From the NCBI GenBank assembly GCA_963971305.1, contig OZ020309.1, positions 13,943,001-14,007,000 on the forward strand: a DNA stretch of 64,000 nt, read 5' to 3'. This DNA comes from Arcuatula senhousia (taxonomy: Eukaryota > Mollusca > Bivalvia > Mytilida > Mytilidae). The number at the start of each line of letters is the position of its first letter. The stretch's first letter is position 1. The notes below the pieces were generated by a model. The model saw only the letters and a program-made list of their open reading frames with translations, was not told the DNA's origin and did not search any database. Below, one piece after another: positions 21,941 to 34,162 of the stretch. Both the position numbers and the translations under genes were made by a program.

Positions 21941-22296
21941 GTAAATATTAAATGGCCTTTTTTCTTCTTTAGGGGATATAAAAAATATATAAATTTTAAT
22001 ATTCATTGTGTTGTTTAATTATAAGGTTTTAATTTTATTCCTCCATTTAATGTGACAGAATGATTTCTTTCCAACATTCAGGCTCTACTTGTTTGAACAG
22101 TATAACTCTACTTGGAAATGGAGAGTGTATACAGGTTTAAGTTCTGTTCATCCTTCCATCTGCAACACATACTTTCAAACAGTTTTCTCAGAAACTACTT
22201 ATCACAGGCACTTTATCCGTGATTTCAGTATGCTGTCCTTTATCATGATTATCAGGTCTGTCCCATATCTACCTCCTGTTTACTGACTTAGTTAAT
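21941..22296. other. TIPRL intron start; degenerate INE core at 22086-22275
   Basis: About 140 bp of plain intron follow the donor. A stretch with ttctcagaaactacttatca and caggtctgtcccatatctac resembles family 4 and 9 cores without recognisable ends. Confidence 0.5.
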
Positions 22297-23465
22297 TAGT
22301 CCCCTACCAGCGAAAGCCCAAGGGGACTATAGGTTTGCGCTCTGTCCGTCCGTCTGTCTGTCTGTCCGTCTGTCTGTCACGCCTCAGTTTTCCGCACTTT
22401 TTTTCTAAACGCTTATAGATAATGAACTGATTTTTGGTATGTGAGTTTACCTTGATGAGTTACAGATCAAGATTGAGTTTCGTGCCGGTCCACAATTTTT
22501 TATGGGAGTTATGGCCCTTTGAACTTTGAAAATTCACTAAAATACCAGTTTTCCGCACTTTTTTTCTAAACGCTTATAGAAAATGAACTGATTTTTGGTA
22601 TGTGAGTTAACCTTGATGAGTTACAGATCAAGTTTGAGTTTCGTGCCGGTCCACAATTTTTTATGGGAGTTATGGCCCTTTGAACTTTGAAAATTCAATA
22701 AAATACCAGTTTTCCACACTTTTTTTCTTAACACTTATAGAGAATGAACTGATTTTTGGTATGTGAGTTTACCTTGATAAGTTACAGATCAAGATTGAGT
22801 TTCGTGCCAGTCCACAATTTTTTATGGGAGTTATGGCCCTTTGAAATTTGAAAATTCACTAAAATATCAGTTTTCCGCACTTTTTTTCTAAACGCTTATA
22901 GATAATGAACTGATTTTTGGTATGTGAGTTTACCTTGATAAGTTACAGATCAAGTTTGAGTTTTGTGCCGGTCCACAATTTTTTATGGGAGTTGTGGCCC
23001 TTTGAACTTTGAAAATTCACTACAATTTCATTTTCCTCACTTTTTTTCTAAACGCTTAAAGATAATGAACTGATTTTTGGTATGTGAGATTACCTTGATG
23101 AGTTACAGATCAAGTTTGAGTTTTGTGCTGATCCACAAATTTTTATGGGAGTTATGGCCCTTTGAACTTTGAAAATTCACTAAAATATCAGTTTTCCACA
23201 TTTTTTTTCTAAACGCTTATAGATAATGAACTTATTTTTGTCTGTGAGTTTACCTTGATGAGTTACAGATCAACTTTGAGTTTCGTGCCGGTCCACAAAT
23301 TTTTATGGGAGATATGGCCCTTTGAAGTTTGAAAATCTATTGCAATTTTCTTTTCTAAACTTTTTTATTGTTCCTTGTAGATAATAAACTGATCAAGTTT
23401 AGGTATTCGTTTGTTTGACAAATTGTTACCAGTGACTGAAATATGAGGCCGGTAGGGGACTAAGT
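22297..23465 (+). mobile_element. INE family 2 (AGTCCCC ends) with six 161-bp cores
   Basis: 5' hairpin agtcccctaccag...aaggggact; GTCCGTCTGTCTG microsatellite at 22345-22378; cores beginning cagttttccgcac at 22385, 22546, 22707, 22868, 23029 and 23189, i.e. spacing 161,161,161,161,160; 3' end ggccggtaggggactaagta and a tattg...caata hairpin. Each core has gatttttggtatgtgag and gggagttatggcccttt. Non-coding. Confidence 0.88.
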
Positions 23466-23805
23466 ATTGTTTTGCAATACTCTCAGAATGCTTGTTTTTT
23501 ATACAACTGCAAAAATTGTTCTATTTGTTCCCACAGTAACTTTGGTTCTGGTTGACTGAATGCTTTGGAATTTAACAATGATGTTTCTATTAAAGGATAG
23601 ATGGGATTGATTTTGGAGTCCCCTTTATGCACTTGAAAAGAAGGCATCCAAAGGGAGTAAAAAAGATGAAACTTTTTAAGTTTCAGTCTGATTTTGAAAA
23701 ATTTCACAGGGCAACTTTTTACCCTAATTTCGAAACAGAAAAAGAGGAGATCCCCCAAATTTTAAATACAAAATGATGAATGTTTTATTTTGGGGACCCT
23801 CACTT
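23466..23805. other. Intron sequence, no gene
   Basis: A minus-strand open stretch of 91 codons (23483-23758) has no motif and lies between two repeats. Its last part resembles the region just outside other INEs. Nothing else is seen. Confidence 0.4.
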
Positions 23806-24872
23806 TTTGTCCCCCATTGCAACACGGAGAGGAGATATAGAAATGCCGGTGTCCGTCTGTCACACTTTTTAGCTCACCTGGACCAAAGGTCCATGTGAGC
23901 TATTGCCATTAGTTGGCGTCTGTTGTTGTCGTCGATCGTTGCCTTTTCTTTGAAAATCTTCTCCTCTGAAACTACAGAAGGGATTGCTTTGAAACTTTGC
24001 ACACTTCATCTAGAAGGATGTCCTCTACCAATATTGCATGAATGGTGACTGCCGACCAAAAAACATGGCCACCATGGCTAAAAATAGAACAGAGGGGTCA
24101 GACTACTGTTTTTGGCTTGTAAATCAAAACAAATAAGAGATAGATGAAATCTGATGCCAACCTACTGCTTCAGCATAAAAAGCTCTACAAAAGTCTCCAT
24201 TTGGTCAATGTTGTCAGATGACCCCTTAAAGGGTAAAAATAACATTTTTTTATGTTTGGCCCTATAGTATGAAAGCTATTGCAGATAGAGAAAAGCTGTT
24301 GTTTGCTTAAACATTAAGCTCATTTAGCTCTACAAAAGTCTCCATAGGGTCGAAGTTGTCAGATGGTCCCTTTAATAATATGGGTTACGGCCCCTAAAAT
24401 AGCGTTTTTTTTTCATATTTTTGGCCTATGGAATGAAAACTGTAGCAGATAGAGAGAAGCTGTTGCTTGCTTAAATGTTCAGCTCATATAGCTATACAAA
24501 TGTCTCCATAGGGTTGAAGATTTTGGATGACCCCTTATAGGGGCTATGGCCCCTAAATGTTGTTTTTTCATGTATTTGGCCAAATAGAATGAAGACTATA
24601 GCAGATAGAGAAAAGCTGTTGCTTGCTTAAATGTTCAGTTCATTTAGGTCTACAAAAGTCTCCATGGGGTTGAAGTTGTCACATGACCCCTTATTGGGGT
24701 TACGGCCCTTAAAATGATATTTTTATGTTTTTGGCCTATAAAATGAAAACTATAGCAGATAGAAAAAGCTGTTGCTTGCTTAAATGTTCAGTTCATTTAG
24801 CTCTACAAAAGTCTTCACAGGATTGAAGTTTTCAGATGACCCCTTATAGGGGTTATGGTCCCTAAATAACCT

Positions 24873-26882
24873 TTTTTATATGACTGCAAAATTTTTGCGA
24901 TCGTATTATGTTATGGCGATGTCGTTGTCGTTGTCGTCTGTAGACACTTTGGTTTCCTTGCGATAACTTTAGTTGTTGTTAACCAATTGTTATAAAATTT
25001 TGATATGATGTTCATAACCACTAAAGGAAGGTTGGTATTGCATTTGGGGTTTCTGGCCCCTACCGTTTAAGAAAAAAGGGGCAAAAATGGGTATATTGAT
25101 AAAACATCTGTAGAATGTTTAATTTTCATCCGATTTTGATCATTCTTTTTTCATTGTTACAGTATTCCTCAATAAATTCTGTCAACAAAATGTAACAACA
25201 GTTTTGATGTATCTCGTACCGTTACATTGCTATAAGGGGTCAAAAAAGGGCCCCACCCAAAAAATCGACTTTTTTATTTGTGGTCAGATTTTCAAAATCT
25301 TTTTATGCCCCCGCGACGACATGTCGGGGGGCATTAAGTTTTACTCATGTCCGTCCGTACGTCCGTCCGTCGGTACGAATTTCCGTCAAGCTTTTCTCAG
25401 GAACTGTATATGAGAAGGATTTGAAACTTGGTATGATGGTTCAGTATGACAAACGATACGTCCTAAGCGAATTTGAGACCTGTCGGACATCTACTTCCTG
25501 TTTGGGACTTAGGCCAATGTGAAAATATGTGAACATGACTATGAAAATTTCCGTTAAGCTTTTCTCAGGAACCATACATGAGAATGATTTGAAACTTGGT
25601 AGGATTGTTTAGTATGACATGTAATATGTCCTAAGCGATTTTGAGACCTGTCGGACATCTACTTCCTGTTTGGGACTTAGGCTGATGTGAAAATATATGC
25701 ACATGACTTTGAAAATTTCCGTCAAGCTTTTCTCAGGAATCGTACATGAGAATGATTTGAAACTTGGTAGGATGGTTCAGTATGACAAACTGTATGTCCT
25801 AAGCGATTTTGAGACCCTTCGGACTTACACTTTCTGTTTGGGACTTAGGCTGATTTGAAAATATGTGAACATGACTTGAAAATTTCCGTCAAGATTTTCT
25901 CAGGAACCATACATGAGAATGATTTGAAACTTTATAGGATTGTTCAGTATGACAAACTGTATGTCCTAAGCAACTTTCATGTCTGTCAGACATCTACTTC
26001 CTGTTTGGGGCCTAGCGGGGGCATCTGTGTCCCATGGACACATTCCTTCTTTATTTTCATTGGAATCCTTGTAAAAATCCCTGCCTGCGTTTTTCATTCA
26101 GATTTGCAATATATCATACCGTTTTCAAGAATTTAGGGGTCAAAGGTGCCAAAAACGACAATTATATAATATAAATGTTTGTCTTGGCAAATGGTTTATT
26201 AAAAAAAATTTAATTGTAGTGGGCTGACGAATTGTTACATTGTTTTAAAATGATGTTTCTAACCACTAGAGAAAGTTTCCTCATGTGTTAGGGGATTTTG
26301 GTCCTTACCATTTCAAAATAAAAGGGATCAAAAGGGAGAAACTGGGTGTTAAGACAAAACTCTGTAGAACATTATCTTTCATACGATTTGTCAATTTTTT
26401 TCCTTGTAATCCTCAATAAACATGATAAATTCTGTTAGGAAAATGTTACAACAGTTTTTAAGTATCTTGTACCGTTACATTGCTATCAGGGGTCAAAAAG
26501 GGGCCACTCCCAAAAAATCCACTTTTTTATTTGTGGTCCAATTTTGAAATTATTTTGTTCATTGGAATCCTTGTAAAATCCATGCCATCATTTTCCATTC
26601 AGGTTAGCAATATCTCTTACCAATTTGGGGAAATTCGGGATCAGGGACCAAAAGCACATTATGAGTTTTCCTTGAAGGTTGGTATAGACTACATAAATGT
26701 GTAAACAAAATTCAAATATGCAATTCAAAGACCCCCAAAGAATTCATGTGTCAAAAAGCTTTGTGAGTCCACCATGGGCTGCATGTGTCCAAAGTATTTG
26801 ACAATCCATATTGGGCTGCAAATGTACAGGGTTCAACATGTTGCAGTCGTATCATGCTGCGCTCGGCGTAGCTTTTTATTCA
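24873..26882 (+). mobile_element. INE family 5 (GCGATCGTA ends), itself interrupted
   Basis: 5' end ttttgcgatcgtattatgtt and a (GTCGTT)n tract; body with ttaaccaattgttataaaat and ggtattgcatttggggtttc; 3' end acatgttgcagtcgtatcat then gctgcgctcggcgtagc. Other copies run 41636-51335 and 61454-63953. A family 6 element is inserted at 25304-26047. Confidence 0.8.
25304..26047 (+). mobile_element. INE family 6 (ATGCCCCCGC ends) with four 168-bp cores
   Basis: 5' hairpin atgcccccgcgacgacatgt/cggggggcat; GTCCGTCCGTACGTCC tract; cores with tttccgtcaagcttttctca at 25380, 25548, 25716 and 25883 (spacing 168,168,167); 3' end gcgggggcatctgtgtccca with hairpin gtgtcccatggacac. It sits in a T run of family 5. 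A shorter copy is in a MULE intron at 58042-58248. Confidence 0.85.
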
Positions 26883-27200
26883 TATTTTGAGCCTACAGAA
26901 TGAAAACTTTAGTAGAAAGAGAAAGCTGTTGCTTGCTTAAATGTTCAGCCCATTTAGCTCTTCAAAAGTCATCAAGACCAGGTGAGCGATTTAGGCTTCT
27001 TGGAGCCTCTTACTTTTGTAACAGATTTCTTAGAAACTATTAATCATAGGCTTTTGGTATTTGGTATGCAGCTTCAGGTAGATTTCCCATATTGTGGGAT
27101 GTGTTTCCAGGTCTGTGGCTTACCTGTTTAACAAGCTGACTTGGAACTTTTCAAGGGTCAAAAATGAAAAAATTCCTTAACAGATTTCTAAGTAGATTTC

Positions 27201-27405
27201 TGTAGAAGCAGAAATATTCGTGGGGGATTAATTTTCGTTTCTTCGGGTAAGAAAAATCCACAAAAAATAAATCGCCACGAATTTAAAATATTTAGTTAAA
27301 GAGTGTATATCAAAACAAAAAATCCCCGAAAATTTGTCCCCACCAGTTCAGTTTTGTGCTTTAAACCACGAAATTTTATCACCACGAAAATAAATGATTA
27401 TATGT
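27201..27405. mobile_element. Degenerate foldback MITE inside family 4
   Basis: Attcgtgggggattaatttt at the left and caccacgaaaataaatgatt at the right are imperfect inverted relatives, and resemble the better preserved MITE at 36731-36938 (tttattttcgtggg). The flanking family 4 text is interrupted here. Confidence 0.5.
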
Positions 27406-28050
27406 AGGCTTTTGATATTTGGTATGCAGCTTAATGAAGGGGTCCCATATGGTGGGATGTGTTTCCAGGTCTGTCGCTTACCTACTTCCTGTTTAACTTA
27501 GAATTTTTTAAGAGTCAAAATTGGAAAAAAAATTGTAACAGATTTCTCAGTTATTACTATTTGTAGGCTTATAATATTTGATATACAGCTTAAAGTAGGT
27601 TTCCCATATGGTGGGATGTTTTCCAGGTCTGTCGCTTACCTACTTCCTGTTTAACAATCAGACATAATTTTTTAAGGGTCAAAATTGGAAAAAATTTTGA
27701 TACAGGTTTTTCAGCTATTACTATTTATAGGCTTTTGATAAATGCAGCTTAAGGTAGGGGTCCCATATGTTGGGATGCATTTCCTCGTCTGTCCCATATC
27801 TACTTCCTGTTAATTGGGCTGACTTAGAATTTTTGCCTATCTGTGGGTGACCCAGGAATTGTGTTCTTGTTTCTTTTTAGAAATAAGGATAAAAAAGGGT
27901 GCTTGGCATAAATTGTTTTTGTTTTAAGCGGTCAATCATCAAAATTTTCTTACTTTTTATAGCCACTTGAAATTGTGTACAAGATCCTTTATCACAAGTA
28001 ATGATTTCAGCTAAATTGCTTTTCCACGATTAACTCAGCAACTAGATAGA

Positions 28051-28617
28051 ACAAGAAAGGAATTCCTGAGTCCCTTGCAGAGCGTAAAAAATTCAGCTAG
28101 CTAAACAGGAAGTAGGTAAGCGACAGACCTAAAAATGCATCCCACCATATGAGAGCCTTACCTGAAGCTGCATAAATAATATCAAAAGCCTAGGATTAAT
28201 AGTGGCTGAGAAATCTGTTACAAAAATTGTTCCATTTTTTACCTTAAAAAAATTCAAAGTCTGCTCGTTAAACAGGAAGTAAGTAATTGACAGACCTTAG
28301 AACGCATCCACCATATATGACCCCTACCTGAATAGTAGTTAAAGAAATCTGTTAAGAAAATTTTTCCATTTTTTACCCTAAAAAATTCAAAGTCGGCTCG
28401 TTAAACAGGAAGTAGGTAAGCGACAGACCTGAAAACACATCCCACCATATGAGACCCCTACCTGAAGCTGCATACCAAATATCAAAAGCCTAGGATAAAT
28501 AGAAGCTGAGAAATCTGTCCTGAAAAAAGGTGTGACTGACAGATGCATGCACACAGGCACCCATGGACGCCTGGCATTTCTATGTCCTCTCTCCGCGTTG
28601 CTGTGGGGGACAAAAAA
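28051..28617 (-). mobile_element. INE family 4, opposite orientation
   Basis: Reverse complement reads 5' ttttttgtcccccacagcaa, a short microsatellite-like part, cores with tttctcagcttctatttatc and acctacttcctgtttaacga, and a 3' hairpin aggaattcct. It is the only clearly minus-oriented INE in the window. Confidence 0.75.
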
Positions 28618-28888
28618 TCTGAAGGATCTTAAGCTGTTCAGAATCAAAAGCTGAATACAAGTCTTCAGTGGATGTCAGGTGACTCCTTACAGGGGTTATG
28701 GCCCTTTTAAGGTCAAAATTAACATTGTCCTTTAGAATGAATGCTATTGAAGATAGAAAAAACAGTTAGTTGCTTAAATCTTCAGCTCATTAAGTTCTTC
28801 AAAAGTTTCCATTGGGTCGAAGTTGTCAGATGACCCCTTAAAGGGGTTGTGGTCAATTAAAGGCAATAAAGAGCATTTTGTCAATGTT
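28618..28888 (+). repeat. Family 1C core fragment without ends
   Basis: Carries ttgggtcgaagttgtcagat and gaccccttaaaggggttgtg. Its continuation appears at 29660-29715 after the family 7 insertion. Confidence 0.6.
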
Positions 28889-29660
28889 TTTATACCCCGC
28901 CACACGATGTGGCTGGGTATTATGTTATACCCTCAGTTTTTTTCGGTGTCTGTCCGTCCGTCCGTCTGTCTGTCCGTCTGTCCGTCCCCGACCAATAACT
29001 TGAAAACGCGTTAAAGTATTTGAATGATATTTTGCACAGCTGTTTAGAACAATAAAATACAGGTCAAGTTCGATTTCCAGCATGATCCAAAAAATAGTTT
29101 TTGAGATAGGCCACTTTGAAAAATCAAATTTCATGAAATTTTGAGTTTCCGACCAATAACTTGAAAATGCGTCAAAGGATTTGAATGATATTTTGCACAG
29201 CTGTTTAGTACAATAAAATACAGGTCAAGTTCGATTTCCAGCATGATCCAAAAAATAGTTTTTGAGATGGGCCACTTTGAAAAATCAAATTTCATGAAAT
29301 TTTGAATTTCCGACCAATAACTTGAAAACAGGTCAAAGGATTTGAATGATATTTTGCACAGCTGTTTAGTACAATAAAATACAGGTCAAGTTTGATTTCC
29401 AGCATGATCCAAAAAATAGTTTTCGAGATAGGCCACTTTGAAAAATCAAATATCTTGAAATTTTTGAGTTTCCGACCAATAACTTGAAAAGGCTTCATGG
29501 GATTCAAATTATATTTTGTACAGCTATTGAGTACAATAAAATACAGGTCAAGTTCAATTTCCAGCATGATCTGGAAAAATTTTTCAAGATAGGCCACTTA
29601 GAAATCAAATTTTATGAAATTTTGATATTATAACGTGGCGGGATATCATTTAATGTCCCA
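28889..29660 (+). mobile_element. INE family 7 (ATACCCCGCC ends) with four 161-bp cores
   Basis: 5' hairpin ataccccgccacacgatgtg/gctgggtat; GTCTGTCCGTCCGTCCGTCTG tract at 28948-28985; cores starting ccgaccaataacttgaaaa at 28987, 29149, 29310 and 29472 (spacing 162,161,162); 3' part taacgtggcgggatatcatt. Open frames on the minus strand across it are repeated reading of the cores. Confidence 0.85.
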
Positions 29661-29720
29661 TTACATGCCCTATTTTTGCCCTATGGAATAAAAAATGTTG
29701 TAGCATGCTGCACTTAGCTT

Positions 29721-31701
29721 TTTAGCTCACCTGACCCGAAGGGTCATGTGAGCTATTGTCATCACTTGGCGTCCGTCCGTCGTCCGTCGTCCGTCGTCCG
29801 TCGTCCGTCGTCTGTCGTCCGTCGTCCGTAAACTTTTTAAAACGTTAACTCCTCTGACACCATAAGTCCAATTGCAACCAAACTTGGTGTGGTTGTTCAT
29901 TAGCATTCGGTGCTTAGAACTGATGTGGGGATTTTTGATTCGTCGTAAAACATGGCCGCCATGGCTAAAAATAGAACATAGGGGTAAAATGCAGTTTTTT
30001 GCAAATAACTCAAAAACGGCTACAGATATCAAAATTCTGGCATAGGGTAAAAGTGATCAGCACCTCAAGATCTACCTACCCTGAAATTTTGAAGAAAATC
30101 CAACGACCCATGTAGGAGTTATTGCCCTTTTTGTGGATTTTTTGCAAATTTTGCACCTGTTTAGCTCAATATCTTGAAAACTATACTAGATATTTAAGAA
30201 ATTTAAATTGCATATTGTTAAGCACATCAAGATCTACAAAATATGTAACAGGGTCAACGTTGTAGGACCTTTCCTTTTAGGAGTTATTGCCCTTAGAACG
30301 TCAAAATTTAGCATTTTAACAGCATTTCCTCATTACATTGAAAACGTTAACTCCTCTGACACTTTAAGTCCAAATGGAACCAAACTTGGTATAGTTGTTT
30401 ATTAGCATTAGGTTTATAGAACTGGTGTGGGGATTTTTGATTGGTCGTAAAACATGGCCGCTGTGGCTAAAAATAGAACATAGGGGTAAATGGCAGTTTT
30501 TTGCAAATAACTCTAAAACGGTGACAGATTTCAAAATTTTGATTGGGAACTAAGTGATCAGCACCTCAAGATCTACCAGCTCTGAAATTTTGAAGAAAAT
30601 CCAACAACCCATGTAGGAGTTATTGCCCTTTTTGTGTTTTTTTTGCAAATTTTGCACCTGTTTAGCTCAATATCTTGAAAACTGTACTAGATATTTGAGA
30701 AATTTAAAATGCATATTGTTAAGCACATCAAGATCTACAAAATATGTAATAGGGTCAACGTTGTAGGACTTTTCCTTTTAGGAGTTATTGCCCTTAGAAC
30801 GTCAAAATTGAGCATTTTAACAGCATTTCCTCATTACATTGAAAACGTTAACTCCTCTGACACTTTAAGTCCAAATGGAACCAAACTTGGTATAATTGTT
30901 CATTAGCATTAGGTGTATAGAACTGATGTGGGGATTTTTGATTGGTCGTAAAACATGGCTGCTGTGGCTAAAAATAGAACATAGGGGTAAATGGCAGTTT
31001 TTTGCAAATAACTCTAAAACGGTGACAGATTTCAAAATTTTGATTGGGAACAAAAGTGATCAGCACCTCAAGATCTACCAGCTCTGAAATTTTGAAGAAA
31101 ATTCAACAACCCATGTAGGAGTTATTGCCCTTTTTGTGGATTTTTTGCAAATTTTGCACCTGTTTAGCTCAATATCTTGAAAACTATACAAGATATTTGA
31201 GAAATTCAAATTGCATATTGTTAAGCGCATCAAGATCTACAAAATTTGTAACAGGGTCAACGTTGTAGGACCTTTCCTTTGAGGAGTTATTGCCCTTGGA
31301 ACGTCAACATTGATTATTTTAACTGCATTTCCTTATTTTGAAAATGTTAACTCCTCTGACACTTTAAGTCCAAATGGAACCAAACTTGGTATTATTGTTT
31401 ATTATTATTAGGTGTATAGAACTGTTGTGGGGATTTTTGATTGGTTGTAAAACATGGCCGCTGTGGCTAAAAATAGAACATTAGGTTAAACTGCATTTTT
31501 TTGCAAATAACTCAAAAAGGGTGACAGATTTTTAAATTTTGATTGAGAACAAAAGTGATCAGCACCTTTAGATCCACCATATTGTCAGATGACCCCCTTA
31601 TTAATCTTATGACCCTTTCAACGTTAAATAGATTTTGCCTTAGAACCTTTACTTCAGGCACATATGTCAGGTGAGCGATTCAGGCTCCTGGGAGCCTCTT
31701 G
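29721..31701 (+). mobile_element. INE family 1A with three 501-bp higher-order cores
   Basis: 5' AGCTCACC at 29724; long GTCCGTCGTCC tract at 29771-29830; core words at regular spacing (ggagttattgccc at 30115, 30280, 30616, 30781); 3' end CAGGTGAGCGATTCAGG plus ggctcctgggagcc, CTTG at 31668-31701. Structurally complete, so a good type copy for the subfamily. Confidence 0.9.
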
Positions 31702-31849
31702 TGTTACTACATGATATTATAAGTGTATTGCTGTATTGCTGTCCTTATCTTTTCTGTTAATAACGTGTCTCCAGTGCTTGTAATTATACATTATCACTGT
31801 TGTAACATGACATTTATAGGTCATTTAACTTTTGTTTACATCATTCCAG
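31702..31849 (+). other. TIPRL intron, 3' part
   Basis: Plain intron sequence leading to a polypyrimidine tract and acceptor (tttgtttacatcattccag). Confidence 0.6.
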
Positions 31850-31912
31850 GCAGATAAAAACTACATGCTGAGAGAATACACAAGTCGAGATGATCAAATC
31901 AAAGATTTAAAG
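31850..31912 (+). CDS. TIPRL: TIPRL (TIP41-like protein) internal exon
   Basis: A 63-bp phase-0 exon between catcattccag and gtaagcag. It encodes ADKNYMLREYTSRDDQIKDL plus Lys, which continues the 21845-21940 exon exactly as in other TIP41 proteins (..HE|ADK.YMLREYTSR). The following conserved segment (VPP.LFT.P.E.) was looked for downstream and not found, so the last exon(s) lie beyond position 64000 or in a form I missed. Both exons are intact, with no sign of pseudogenisation despite the surrounding insertions. Confidence 0.93.
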
Positions 31913-32219
31913 GTAAGCAGGTTAAGGAGTCAGGTCACTCTGTCTGTCTGTCCATCCGTCCGTTTGGTTATGGGGTGCCTGTCTTGTGTAATCACAAAAA
32001 CCGAAAACTAAATCTTTCTGAAATTTTCTGAATACAATGATTACTAATATATTGAAGATGTACACCTCACCATTTGGGAGTATTTTGTTTAGAAACTAGG
32101 GGCAAACCTTTGTCCGAAAAAGTGACTTTTACCCTTGTTCCCTCAAGGATCAAATGCTTTAAAACTTTACAGTAATGTTACCCTAAAAGGATGGATGGGA
32201 TTGATTTTGTTGTCTATCC
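31913..32219 (+). other. TIPRL intron, 5' part, with an isolated GTCY tract
   Basis: A (GTCT/GTCC)n tract at about 31940-31972 is followed by text with tgtaatcacaaaaaccgaaa, possibly the head of a decayed INE. No hairpin end is recognised. Confidence 0.45.
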
Positions 32220-34162
32220 TTTTTAGCTCACCTGACCTCACCCTGTCATCACTTGGCGTCCGTCATCCGTCCGTCGTCCGTAAACTTTTTAAAACGTTAA
32301 CTCCTCTGACACCATAAGTCCAATCGCAACCAAACTTGGTATGGTTGTTCATTAGCATTCGGTGCTTAGAACTGATGTGGGGATTTTTGATTCGTCGTTA
32401 AACATGGCCGCCGTGGCTAAAAATAGAACATGGGGGTAAAATGCAGTTTTTTGCAAATAACTCAAAAACGGCTGCAGATATCAAAATTCTGGCAAGGGTA
32501 AAAGTGATCAGCACCTAAAGATCTACCTACCCTGAAATTTTGAAGAAAATCCAACAACCCATGTAGGAGTAATTGCCCTTTTTGTGGATTTTTTGCAAAT
32601 TTTGCACCTGTTTAGCGCAATATCTTGAAAACTATACTAAATATTTGAGAAATTTAAATTGCATGTTGTTAGGCACATCAAGATCTACAAAATATGTAAT
32701 AGGGTCAACGTTGTAGGACCTTTCTTTTTAGGAGTTATTGTCCTTAGAACGTCAAAATTGAGCATTTTAACAGCATTTCCTCATTACATTGAATACGTTA
32801 ACTCCTCTGACACTTTAAGTCCAAATGGAACCAAACTTGGTATAGATGTTTATTAGCATTAGGTGTATAGAACTGATGTGGGGATTTTTGATTGGTTGTA
32901 AAACATGGCCGCTGTGGCTAAAAATAGAACATAGGGGGAAATGGCAGTTTTTTGCAAATAACTCTAAAACAGTGACAGATTTCAAAATTTTGATTGGAAA
33001 CAAAATTGATCAGCACCTCAAGGTCTACCAGCTCCGAAATTTTGAAGAAAATCCAACAACCCAAGTAGGAGTTGTTGCCCTTTTTGTGGATTTTGTGCAA
33101 ATTTTGCATCTGTTTAGCTTAATATCTTGAAAATTATACAAGATATTTGAGAAATTTAAATTGCATATTGTTAAACACAGCAAGATCTACAAAATATGTA
33201 ATAGGGTCAACGTTGTAGGACCTTTCCTTTTTGGAGTTATTGCCCTTAGAAAGTCAAAATTGAGCATTTTAACAGCATTTCCTCATTACATTGAAAACGT
33301 TTACTCCTCTGACACTTAAAGTCCAAATGGAACCAAACTTGGTATAGTTGTTTATTAGCATTAGGTGTATAGAACAGATGTGGGGATTTTTGATTGATCA
33401 TAAAACATGGCCGCTGTGGCTAAAAATAGAACATAGGGTAAATGGCAGTTTTTTGCAAATAACTCTAAAACGGTGACAGATTTTAAAATTTTGATTGGGA
33501 ACAAAATTGATCAGCACCTCAAGGTCTACCAGCTCTGAAATTTTGAAGAAAATCCAACAACCCATGTAGGAGTTATTGCCCTTTTTTGTGGATTTTTTGC
33601 TAATTTTGCACCTGTTTAGCTCAATATCTTGAAAACTATACAAGATATTTGAGAAATTTAAATTGCATATTGTTGAGCACAACAAGATCTAGAAAATACA
33701 TGTATGTAATAGGGTCAACGTTGTAGGACCTTTCTTTTTAGGAGTTATTGCCCTTAGAACGTCAAAATTGAGCATTTAAAAAGCATTTCCTCATTATATT
33801 GAATATGTTAACTCCTCTGACACTCTAAGTCCAATTGGAACCAAACTTGGTATTATTGTTTATTAGCATTAGGTGTATAGAACTGATGTGGGGATTTTTG
33901 ATTGGTTGTAAAACATGGCCGCTGTGGCTAAAAATAGAACATTAGGTTAAACTTCATTTTTTTGCAAATAACTCAAAAAGGGTGACAGATTTTTAGATTT
34001 TGATTGAGAACAAACGTGATCAGCACCTCAAGATCCACCATATTGTCAGATGACCCCCTTATTAATCTTATGACCCTTTCAACGTCAAATAGATTTTGCC
34101 TTATAACCTTTACTTCAGGCACATATGTCAGGTGAGCGATTCAGGCTCCTGGGAGCCTCTTG
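32220..34162 (+). mobile_element. INE family 1A, 5' hairpin damaged
   Basis: AGCTCACC at 32225 is followed by a reduced hairpin (gacctcaccctgtcatc), a GTCC tract and 501-bp-type cores. 3' end at 34129-34162 is canonical. It lies about 300 bp downstream of the second TIPRL exon. Confidence 0.88.

Larger units (their letters stand above)
23869..27013 (+). mobile_element. INE family 1C with about 155-bp cores, itself interrupted
   Basis: 5' AGCTCACC at 23871 with hairpin (ctggacc/ggtcca); short GTC-rich tract; cores carrying gcagatagagaaaagctgtt and ggggttacggcccctaaaat; 3' end CAGGTGAGCGATTTAGG plus ggcttcttggagcc at 26979-27013. A family 5 element is inserted at 24873-26882. Confidence 0.8.
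23806..27870 (+). mobile_element. INE family 4 (GTCCCCC ends), host of a three-level nest
   Basis: 5' part tttttgtcccccattgcaac...gtccgtctgtcacac at 23811-23866, then interrupted by a family 1 INE at 23869-27013, then ttttgtaacagatttcttag and family 4 cores (gcttttgatatttggtatgc; catatggtgggatgtg; acctacttcctgtttaa) up to the 3' hairpin caggaattgtgttcttg at 27852-27870. A second copy in the opposite orientation at 28051-28617 confirms both ends. Confidence 0.75.

Noticed and set aside
22297..23465. CRISPR array
   Set aside because: Regular 161-bp spacing but the whole unit is repeated with no unique spacers, in a eukaryotic INE with hairpin ends.
29727..30032. Minus-strand open frames across INE heads giving Arg/Thr/Asp-rich peptides (DDRRRTTDDGRR type)
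   Set aside because: They are the reverse reading of GTCC microsatellites plus cores and recur identically at several INEs; not genes.
30208..30405. Recurrent 62-65-codon frames on both strands (start MHIVKHIKIYKICNRVN or MFPIKILKSVTVLELFAK)
   Set aside because: Present in nearly every family 1A core at the same offset on both strands; repeat by-products without domain or conserved start.
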